Source: Pristionchus mayeri
Lineage: Eukaryota; Nematoda; Chromadorea; Rhabditida; Neodiplogasteridae
Length of the DNA stretch: 64,000 nt
Assembly (NCBI GenBank): GCA_036245805.1
Contig: BTRK01000005.1
Span: 41,031,216-41,095,215, forward strand
Reading direction: 5' to 3'
In this document: positions 1-9,181 of the stretch, in pieces
Layout: every line of letters begins with the position of its first letter
Numbering within the stretch: position 1 is the first letter of the stretch
Made by a program: the position numbers and the translations under genes
Notes under the pieces: model-generated
Told to the model about the DNA's origin: nothing
The model's input: only the letters and a program-made list of their open reading frames with translations
Database searches by the model: none

Positions 1-129
1 TCGTGGAAGGCCGTTCTATCATCGATAGAATTCTCGAGACACATATCGTTAGCCCCAGGATCGCCACTGAATGCCTCCTTCTGACAATCAGAATTCAATG
101 AACTTTCATCGTTCGCGCATGATCCGGGC

Positions 130-372
130 TTACGTAGTCTCCTCAGCGATCCCTCTTTTAGGTCAATCACTGGTTCATCGAGCGACCCATCACTGTGGTC
201 AGTCGCTATGTTCTCGGGCAGTCCCTCCTGTAGGTCAACTGCAGATTCCTCTAGTGATCCCTCTACTAGGTCAATCACTAGTTCCTCAGGTGACCCCTTC
301 TCTTGGTCAGTCACTACTGTCTCGGGCGACCCCTCCTTCAGGTCAGTCGCTTTGTATATGAGTGGTCCCGCA
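130..372 (-). repeat. 36-bp in-frame repeat encoding a 12-residue linker repeat
   Basis: About six diverged copies of a 36-bp unit lie side by side. On the minus strand each encodes roughly SPEELVIDLVEG, in the same frame as the protease but past the TAA at 447. This acidic repeat would sit between protease and reverse transcriptase. The copies differ at many third positions, so the array is old or under selection rather than a fresh slippage event. Confidence 0.7.
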
Positions 373-446
373 CTGCGGTCAACCAAACTCATGCTCCTCG
401 GTTCCACTTCACACACTTTCACCGATCTGGGAATCAGCTGAAAGAA

Positions 447-932
447 TTACCTGAAGTTCTTCCCGAGGATATTCAACTTCGATTTACTGATGAACACTCT
501 GCTTCGTATCGTCACTCCATTCAATCCGATATCCAGCTGGCATTTTCCCGTCAACTTCAGACTCGACGCATTAGCACACATCGCATTTTCCTTGGTCCGT
601 ACACGTAGTGGCCTTCCTGCCTCTATCCAAGATTCCTCCGAAATGATGGTCAAATCAGATCCCGTATCTGCGATCATTGTGACAGCCCTCCCGTTGATTC
701 TCATTTCGATGTCGAACGACGAATCCCTCGGTGCATTCTCGTTCACAATTACACGGGCCTTGTTTTCATGGCTTGGCTCCTCATTGTCGCCTTGTTTCTC
801 ATGTGGACATCTACATGCATGGTGACCAATCTTATTGCAGTTGAAGCACACAGAACTCGCGTTAGGGCATTCAGATCGCTTGCGAAGCCGATCACACCCG
901 GCACATCGCTGTTTCCCATCTGCTTCAGTCTA
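447..932 (-). pseudogene. Zinc knuckles and aspartic protease of the left Ty3/gypsy element
   Basis: Directly after the stop at 930-932 the same frame shows a Cys cluster (CAGCDRLRKRSEC) and then CFNCNKIGHHACRC, a CX2CX4HX4C nucleocapsid knuckle. About 45 residues later comes MIADTGSDLTIISEESW, the DTGS active-site loop of a retropepsin. The flap and second half follow (NILGKNF), and a TAA at 447 then interrupts the frame. The protease would cleave gag-pol. The order knuckle-protease is typical of Ty3/gypsy and some Pao elements. Confidence 0.8.
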
Positions 933-1795
933 ACTTGGTCTTTGATCTCTGTATCGACCGCAGTTTCTCACTGCATTCACGTGCGTATTGTTCTGGTTTG
1001 CAACCAATTGCGCATCCCCGTACACTTCCTTGTACGTATCCACTATTCCGAGAATTGACTGAATCGTCGGCTTCTCTTCAGATCTGATTCCATTCATCAC
1101 ATGGAACATAGTAGCAACGTGTCTGGGAAGATCCATTCCCGTCAGCATCACAATTGCTTTGAACTGCTCCAGAGGCATATCCTTGATATTTGCCTCTTCC
1201 ACTACTCTGTTTACGATCGATGAAAACGCCTTGATATCATCACACTTCAGCTTAAACATCTTGAGTCCGAACACGTCTAGTCTCTTCTCAAATACAGTCT
1301 TTTTGTCTCCAAACAAGTCCTCGTGACGATCTCTTCGAACTTGAGATCCGATGGCCTCTTTGGTCTGATGTGATCAGTGAACTGCTTGTACACTTTGTCA
1401 TCGACATGTCTGAGCAGTAATCTCCCTTTATCACTATCAACCATCACTGCCAGATCTTTCTCGAATATCTCTCTGTGACGGTCAATCCACGTATCGAATG
1501 TCACCCCGTCCTCCGGGTTATACGAGAAATTCCTGATCTGTTTCTCGAGAGAATCGATGCTTGGTCCTCTGTGTATGTTTCCATTCGACATCTCCGACGT
1601 CACATCTGATCTCTCCGGTCTCTCATTCAGCAACGTCTGAATGGCCTCATTCTGTTTCTCCATTTGCTCTTTCTGTATCTCCATCTGTGCTCTCAACAGT
1701 TCATTCTGTTCTTTCTGTGCCGCGAGCATCTGAGCGATCATTTGCATCGCCTCTCCATTTGCATCTCCGCCGGTCCCACTCGCTCCACCTGGCAT
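930..1795 (-). pseudogene. Gag (coiled coil plus capsid) of the left Ty3/gypsy element
   Basis: Frame one (1277-1795) begins with a Gly-rich tip followed by a Gln/Glu-rich coiled coil with repeated QKEQ-type heptads, then a retrotransposon gag fold with FDTWIDRHREIFEKD and LLLRHVDDKVY. Frame two (930-1316) carries on with LFGDKKTVFEKRLDVF and FKAIVMLTGMDLPRHV, the second half of the capsid helical domain. The overlap of the two frames near 1312 marks a single-base shift. Gag would form the particle shell and select the RNA. The start at 1795 is chosen because it is the first Met ahead of the coiled coil; no leader was verified. Confidence 0.75.
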
Positions 1796-3403
1796 CCTTG
1801 TGACACGTGTACTTACGATCGATCGATCGAGTACAACAGGAACTACGTTTACTGGCGACTGCCAGTGGCGAGTTTACGCTAACTGCTGCGAGCGGCGACT
1901 ACCAATCCAGTGTTACTTAGAACGATGGCTAATGTGATCGGCTACTACCGACACAAAACAAGAACAAACGGGAACAGGCAATCCTACTCGTGAGTACTGA
2001 ACGCCAATGTTGTGTAGCTTGCCTGTCCCAACTCCAAGAGCATAAAGGGAGAAGCTTTATCTAAGCAGAAGAGAGAAAACACGAGCACAGCTCTACAACT
2101 CCAAACGATACAAGACTGACTAGAATCGAAGGGAAGATGGTGCGAGGCAATCAATAACACTCGAGGGAGAGAGGCGGAGGGGTCAGTGAGTGAGAGAGGT
2201 CTACCCGTCCTGGGAATAGGGAGATAAGGGAAGCGAGTCAACAACTGCACTCGAGGGAGAGAGGGGAGAGGGAGTAAACAACTTGTGGTAATTGACTAAG
2301 CAGTACAAGGCAGGGGCCTTTACATAACAGCTAGTTGGCTGGAAGCCACATCAGGGAAAGCTCAGGGAAGCGGGCGAGATAGTACGACACTTGAAGATAG
2401 TGCATCAGGTGAAACTTATTCCAACCGGGTGCGCGTTTGTATGTACTCCTCCTTTAAAGTGACTTTCTGGCTCACGCAATAATAATCGATTGGAACTGCC
2501 AATCGACGGACAATTTTCTCACACGGTGTTCAAAATATTTTCCCCAATACAACAAAAGTCCGCACGCGCAGGACATCGTATATTAGAGGTTCTATGAGAA
2601 ACTGGAAGAGTGGTAAATTGGTAGTGCAAGTGAGATATTATACATATTTTTGTATGTATATATCTATCATAATAATTCGTATGAAAAAGGTCTTTGATAT
2701 GTCAACATTGTGAAATGAGGAGCACACTGGAGTAATATCGATTTGTGATCTTAGTGGATGTAAGATTGATTAGCCTCTAGGTGATAATTAATGAAATTTT
2801 TGTTCAAAGTTAATACTGGATTCACGGATTTGGCGTGCGATAACGAATGTCTAAATTTCAGAAACGGGAATGAGTGAGCGATAAGGCCGACCTCTAAATT
2901 CAAGGAGGTGAGGCGGTGTTTCACGCTCTAGTAAAATTGGAGCAGTATTTCAAATACCAGTGGTAGGACGGTTTGATGGTATCAATTTGTGTAATCAAAC
3001 CCGTGACTTTTTTTATGTTTTGCTGCATGTGGTTCACATCATTATTGCTCTCTTAGGAAAAAACATAACTCGATCCGATCGGCGAGACAGCGATTCCTGG
3101 TAGATGAAATAATCGTGAAACGTTAATGAACAATGATTAAAGTTGTGCACTGATCGAACACAAAATTATGAAAAAGTATGTTTCGGAGTTACTTTATCAA
3201 GCACGGGTTTGCATTCAAATGTTGGCTCCGTGTTGGATGGTGAAATAAAATTAAAATAACTTATTTTGTTGCTTTTCAGGTACGTGAGCAGTACGCGGAC
3301 GCAGATAAATCGATTTTAAATCGGACGAGCATCTGGCATCCGCAATGGCTCATTTACTTCGGTTGTCGGCCGTTCCGAAGTTCCAATCGATCGTACGCTA
3401 ATA
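1796..3403. other. Presumed leader/5' LTR zone and unassigned DNA
   Basis: This should hold the leader and 5' LTR of the left Ty3/gypsy element, but no second LTR is in the window to compare, so no boundary is claimed. Two GAG-rich blocks starting with CTCGAGGGAGAGAGG occur near 2160 and 2250. A possible terminal TGTATTGGGG (minus) lies near 2545. Past about 2580 I see AT-rich sequence with no gene. Confidence 0.3.
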
Positions 3404-4224
3404 TTGGGTTGTCCCATAATTCGTGTCGCCACTTTTTAAAATAATATTTCGCTGGAAAAAGGAAAGGGTGTGACTTGTTGTTTGTTGCATGAGACACGGT
3501 GTTCAGCACTCTACATTTTAGTTGCGTCAGCGAGTAAAACATTGCAGTGGAGGGGAATTAGACGATTGCGAAAATTTTGATAAAAAATCGGTGGTTTTAA
3601 AATTGATAAAAATCAACTCTAACGAACAGATACAAATAAGTGTACAGTGCATCGTAACTCTCTAGTAGCAACTAAGTTTATTTGGCACAATCCCTGCCTT
3701 CCAAAATGATTTGCGAGGTGACTACGAATCCCGAGATTTTCAATGTGGTTTGAAAATTGCTGGTGATTTTCTTTCCGGAACAGTATGGAATCGTTTATAA
3801 ATAATTTTATTTGCATTATCATAGTAATATGATGTAGGTTGGAGCATTGGAGATACTAAAATCGTGAATTCGACCCTTTCGAAACCACTCTCCTATGACA
3901 ATTTGTGAAATATTTCAGTAACTGTTTCTGAAAACTGTGATTTCGAACATTAATGTGAAGTGTCATGCACCATCCTTCCACCCGTATTGTTAGGGATTTT
4001 AAACGTTATTCGTAAAATAACTATAAATTTTTGAAAATAATATCGGAAATTTTGTATTTTTACTTATTGCATCATCATTAGGCAATTTAAGACGGAGAAG
4101 AATGTACGATAAATTTCTTGACATGAGTCTTCTGTTAAATATAGCCTGAGGTAATGAAGGCGTTTGATTATTTACGAGAAATTAAATGTAGAAGAAAAAC
4201 GACACGAATTATGGGACAACCCAA
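3404..4224. mobile_element. Mariner-type MITE, 821 bp
   Basis: Perfectly matching ends TTGGGTTGTCCCATAATTCG, continuing GTGTCG, lie at 3404 and, inverted, up to 4224. Each end is flanked by TA (3402-3403 and 4225-4226), the mariner target duplication. The interior has no transposase, so the element is non-autonomous. The TTGGGTTGTCC start is close to known mariner termini. Confidence 0.85.
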
Positions 4225-4226
4225 TA

Positions 4227-5860
4227 CCATTCACCTAATGGATCGAATATAGTAATAGGGATAAGAGCAAGCTAGTCGTCGTTGTGTTCTCATTCGTGAT
4301 GGGATATGTTGATATCACAGTGTTCTTGTACAATAAAAAATAATTACAGGTGGATTGAGTCCGCGAATTGTAGATGTAAGAATTGATGGATCTCGTCTTC
4401 AATATTACGTTTGTTCTTTCGAAATTTGTTGCCTTGTAGTTAAGATTTGTGGTGCGATGTAGAATGCCGAAATTACATAAACATGAACGAACGAGCGTTG
4501 CGGAAGATGCCCAACGTCAAGAACGATTTGGTAAAATTGGAGCTGTCATTTCAAGATCAGTTTTGAGCCGTGATTGGTGTTTAAAATTATCCTCCCGCCA
4601 CCTTATTCGCAGACAGTGTTGCTCTTGCTCTGCTCGTTATCCTCGATGATCGCGCGCAGGAAAATGACGGCGCATTATTTAATAACCACCAATTCTTTCA
4701 ATAACTGATCGTCGAGTTCGATAATTGTGTATATAGCATTAGTGAAACACAAACTAGAAAACTGGAAAGAACATTCGAAACTGATAAATGTGACCTTACA
4801 ATTTTGAATCAATCTTCGAGAAACTGCCTCTTTTATACTGTGAATATCCTTTCCTAGATAACACAGCCATCACACCGTGCACCCTTTAATAATGCATTTT
4901 CGTTTCCCCTACCGTATCGTCAGGTCTACAATTTTGCGCCAGTCGCTACGAGGGGTCGGTGGATGAGAATTACAGCGAACGGCCGACTGATGCTAACATA
5001 AGAAACGAGTGAACCATAGGTAACCATAAGTGAACCTGAGGAAACGAGGAATCAAACAATTATAAGTGGTTTTCGCATTTTCATCGCTTTTAGATTTTTC
5101 CAGTTGATGGAATATGATACCTCGAATGTATCGTAGACGGGAGATAAAAGCTCGACCATGTTTAACTGTCTCCCATGCATTTTTGGTCATCTACCGGAAC
5201 TACATTGGAAACATTCGTGGGTTTATGTTAAAAATGAATCCCTGCAGCACCAATCACTTTGGTAGTAGCAGTAATTTGAGCAAATACTATGTAAGCACAA
5301 AAGCAAACGTTGATCACAAGATGAGATATTCCGGATGTTCCTCGCTCCTGCCTACTACCTATCCTCTCACTGTTTCTCCTTCTTCAGCTGCAGAACGGAA
5401 GACGATTGCCCCACACTCATCGGGTTATTCTCGATCACGTTCAGGCGGATAGAATAATGCGGTAATGGAGTCTGAAAAGAATTAAAGATACATAAAAAGA
5501 TAATTTTGAAGAAAATGAATTTTCGCATTAGAACAACTGCGCGCGCAAAATGGAGCGGTGTGGGATAGAATGAGATGAAAATTCATATTTAAAAATAATT
5601 TCAATTGATCCTTAGAAGTTAAAGCGACCTAATTAACACATACCTTCATATATTGTGAGCATAGATCACTCATTCGACAGCTCTGGACGTACTGCATACG
5701 CGAAGACAATTTTAGATGCGCGTTTGTCTACACTTTTTATAAAACACTCAGAGTTCACTCACAGTGAAATGTTTGTATATATTTCACGATACCAGAGAAA
5801 ACAGCGCTCGAATAAGAAGCCGCCGAGATCCGACCCGGTGTAAGGAGCTCCAAAATGAAG
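4227..5860. other. Unassigned intergenic DNA
   Basis: Only short open frames with no family resemblance are present, and no repeat with a clear partner in the window was found. A weak run of coding-like bases around 4450-4650 has no supporting splice sites. Confidence 0.4.
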
Positions 5861-5869
5861 TGTGCACAA

Positions 5870-5995
5870 TGAGACTTTGGGGGAGTCCTAGACATGCCCC
5901 AGGATGCCCAAAACAGTCTAGACCTCATGTGGCGATTTTCCCTTCATTCCCAGTATCAGCTCGATTCTCTCGCGAGAGGCGTGATATGTGGCAGA
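5870..5995 (-). mobile_element. Terminal fragment of the ATATCACGCC fold-back family
   Basis: The stretch ending CTCGATTCTCTCGCGAGAGG followed by CGTGATATG matches, with divergence, the right end of the 44.8-46.3 kb inverted-repeat element. Only one end is present here. Confidence 0.45.
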
Positions 5996-6417
5996 GAGAG
6001 AGAGATCCGCATTCCAGGTGCATGCTATGAAAGAGCTAAACGTATTTCGCTAATAGGCAAGGGTGCATTCATGGATACCCTCATCAGCAAAACTAGTGCA
6101 GTACTTGTTCCCTCACCTGTTGTTTAGTATGACGAATTTGTGTAAACAAATCATATCGAAAGAACTCCAGGAAGTTAAATTTTGTAACCGGCGCTATGTA
6201 GGCTTCATCCATATGTCGATAATTCCCTGCCTTTTATCTCTCGAATGCGGGAAACAGTAAGTCTTTATCTCAATATTAAAAAAGTTTTTTCCGCCACTGT
6301 ATCTCGACAAATAATACCAGTTTGATTGATGTTTCCAAATTTTCATTTAGACGAACACGATCTCTTGTTTTATTGTGATGTCGCATCTCTATTTTAAAAA
6401 AAATATTTGTCTCTCAG

Positions 6418-6595
6418 GCTGGCCGTCTTCTGCTGCCCTGCGATCATCTATGGACGTGATGATGCTTCGCTGCAACTATCGAAAAAAGAACTGCCGACGT
6501 TTCTGGAAAGAAGGATGAGGTCTGGTTTGAGGAAGAGAGCGGTACGGAGAATCATCGTTGCAGCCAGAAATCAAATGGAACAATCAAACAATTAA
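6418..6595 (+). CDS. Possible terminal exon, unrecognised
   Basis: A pyrimidine-rich acceptor (TTTGTCTCTCAG) precedes an open reading to a TAA at 6593-6595. The translated part includes YGRDDASLQLSKKELPTFLE and a basic C-terminus, RRIIVAARNQMEQSNN. A GT at the end of GGGAAACAG near 6257 could be the matching donor. Composition is more coding-like than its surroundings, but I recognise no family and no other exon is certain. Confidence 0.25.
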
Positions 6596-7772
6596 TCAAA
6601 GATGAAAACTGAGCAACTGGTTGATTAGAGATTCATCTGAACGACAATAGAGCTAGGAAGCGTAACCATTCCGATTTTGGTATGACTTATCAGATCAAAA
6701 ATAATCGTCCACGCTGATATCGGGTTCCCCGCTTACTTTCTAACCGGAGGCACACAGTGAAGAGAGGAAGATTTTTTTTACTACTAAACGATTCGTGATT
6801 GGAATCGAGAGTGCAAACTTGTCATACCAAACTCCTGCGACGTGAATCTACCTGCCTTCAATGACATTACATGGGTAAAAAATACGTAATACACAAAGAT
6901 ATCGCATCAAAATCGAATTGTATTTTATGAATTGTCAACATCATGAAATCAGTTCCCTACATTCACAACAAAAGATGGTGGAGTTGCGAATCATAAAACC
7001 GCCTTTCTTATGCATTTATCTCTTGCTGCTAGCTCCTCAACTCGTGCATCGGATATCGAACCGGGTTACATCAGCACATTCTTGCATCTCATTCCAAACG
7101 AAATCCAGTGAGCTCGCTTCACACTTCCTCGCTTCACAGCTTCAACATAACATACGATAAGGAAAGAAGACAATGTCATTTCAACTGTCTTCTCGAGATA
7201 AAATAATAAATCGACCTCACCCTGCCATCCCGTTGTTCTTCCATGTCGCTGTAGTTCGCATGTGTAGGAGCACGTGAATGTTCGGCTGCATATTTTGATG
7301 AAGAAACGAGACAAGTAGAAACGAGACATGGACACGTCAGATTGTTAGCATGATCAGTGCATTTATTGATGATGAAATATTCACCAATGAAACAGAGATG
7401 TATCTCAATGAAATCTATTTCTGACAACGAATCGCAAAAGACCAGACGCTCATGGTTCAGCTTCAATGGCATGATTTGCTTATCTAGGCTGTTTCTCTCA
7501 TCGTCTACTCTTTATTTGTTCAATTTCTCCTACCGTTACCCGCCCTAATTCACCTTCTGCGATTCCGATTAGATCAAATCCGTTGGTCGAAAGATAATCA
7601 CCACACAGGTCTGGTGATTACCTGCCTGAAAATGAACAAGTGTTTTTTAGATTGATTGACCGAACCAAACACCAACATCAATTGAGTCAGGCTAAATACA
7701 AACGCTGAAACGCGATAGTAATTCAAATTATCTGGCGAACAACTCGTCCGATCTCGTTCTAAACCGCCCAGG
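6596..7772. other. Unassigned intergenic DNA
   Basis: I see no gene, repeat pair or RNA signature. Open frames on both strands overlap each other and look like chance. Confidence 0.4.
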
Positions 7773-7780
7773 CTAAAAAG

Positions 7781-8352
7781 TAGAGTTGGCTTCGTGGGAA
7801 GGAACATAGGATCCCAATGGAAAATTGCTCATTTAACATACTTCCCAGACCTCCTTTGTTCGCAAAATGGGAATCCCACGTCTAGTGGGATTCCCACTTC
7901 CCACTCATTCTCTCGCTTCCTCACAATCAATTGTGCACCCGGTCTCCTCGTGTTCGATAGCCTCTTACGATTCCTCTCCTATTCTACTCATTCCATTCCC
8001 TTCCAACATCTGTATCAATAATCTAGTGGTTGTGGTCCAGCGATTGGGATCTCTTGCAATGGGTTCGAATCTCTCCGATCTCTGCTTTTTTGCGAAAAAT
8101 CAAGCTTTTTTGCATAGTAATGTCTAGATAGCAGCTATACACAAATTAATTGATTGGTGAGTTACTGATAAAAATATTGGTGGGTTTTGAGTTTCAGGAA
8201 TCCCGAAAGATGTAAGATTCCTGCTTTACGTGGGAATCCCAATTTCCCAATAACTTCCAACTCATTTTGCATAGATTATCGGGAATGAGTGGGAATCATT
8301 CTACCCTCTCGCTCGAAATGAATAGGCCATTTTTCCCACGAAGCCAACCCTA
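7781..8352. mobile_element. hAT-type MITE with 8-bp target duplication
   Basis: The ends TAGAGTTGGCTTCGTGGGAA and, inverted, TAGGGTTGGCTTCGTGGGAA differ at one base. The flanks are a perfect 8-bp direct repeat CTAAAAAG (7773-7780 and 8353-8360), the hAT hallmark. GGGAATCCCA-like words recur inside both arms. There is no transposase; a tRNA-like segment sits in the middle. Confidence 0.9.
8033..8073 (+). other. tRNA-like pol III boxes inside the hAT MITE
   Basis: TGGTCCAGCGATTGG (8033) resembles an A box, and GGTTCGAATCTC (8062) closely matches the B box. Their spacing is right for a tRNA gene, but I could not fold a full cloverleaf, so this is a tRNA relic or internal promoter, not a tRNA gene. 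Confidence 0.5.
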
Positions 8353-8360
8353 CTAAAAAG

Positions 8361-9047
8361 ATGATGTATTTTTTAAACTCAAGGTGAGGGGAATATTGTC
8401 AGAGTTGAATTCGTCAGAAGATGAACTACCATTGCAACATGGAAGCAATTTGACCAAATATTTCTTCTTTCTCAGGAGAAGGTAATGCGGACTCAGAGAT
8501 ATATTCGGGATCATTCACGACAAAGCAAGTGTTTATTTATTTGTGTTTTCAAGAGGATTTCTACCATTAGAGTCGCACATTTACTTCGGATTCAACCGAC
8601 GCGCGAAACACGAAATTGACAACGTAATTGTTCATGATAATCTCCGAGTTTATGTAGCCGGAATGCTAGAGCTGGAACTGGAACGGAGCCTATTTGAATC
8701 CTAATTTTCATTTTTCTAAAGATACACGCGATATTAGATGTATATATAAAAGCTTATGGAGGGATGAATTTTATATAATATTTTCGACTGGCTACGAGAA
8801 GTCTATTGATACACACTGGCAAGCGGTCTCATCTTAAGCTTCTGTAGAACGAATCTCGCAGTAAAATTTACCTGTAATTTATTCGAAAATTACGACAATC
8901 CGAAGGACAAATCAGTATTAATTCCACCGTATCGATCAGCTGTCGATTGTAGAACACACACAGATCCCGACCTTGAATGAGCTACACCTGCTTGATGTGC
9001 GAGAGGAAGACACCTGATAATGTGTTTTTTTGCAGAGACAAAGAACG
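8361..9047. other. Unassigned intergenic DNA
   Basis: AT-rich sequence lies between two elements. No gene or paired repeat is seen. Confidence 0.4.
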
Positions 9048-9181
9048 TATCAGGTTGGTGCGAAAGTCTTGCGGTTTTTTGTGTCCGTACTTTGAACTAT
9101 CATAATTCGCTCGTCCCAAATCACAACGACTAACAAACATAGCAGTGTTTAGAGGTATGCTTGTACTTTCACTCAATCAAT

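Larger units (their letters stand above)
1..1795 (-). pseudogene. Ty3/gypsy gag-pol, 5' part, decayed
   Basis: The minus strand reads from a gag-like start near 1795 through capsid, zinc knuckles and aspartic protease, and runs off the left edge before any reverse transcriptase. It is not intact. A one-base frameshift near 1312 separates the two gag blocks, an in-frame stop lies at 930-932, and a TAA lies at 447-449. Reading stays open in the same frame from 446 to base 1. Gag followed by CCHC and retropepsin on one strand is the order expected of LTR retrotransposons. The gag block is of the nematode Ty3/gypsy type, although without the RT the clade is inference. It is a different family from the element at 20.7-28.5 kb. 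Confidence 0.85.

Noticed and set aside
130..372. Possible CRISPR-like array from regular 36-bp repeats
   Set aside because: No spacers between units, the copies are contiguous and protein-coding, and the window is eukaryotic.
71..608. Plus-strand ORFs with repeated GQSL motifs
   Set aside because: Antisense of the 36-bp repeat in the pol linker; the minus frame continues the protease frame.
1796..2580. Exact 5' LTR of the left Ty3/gypsy element
   Set aside because: No second LTR in the window and no convincing primer-binding site, so boundaries would be guesses.
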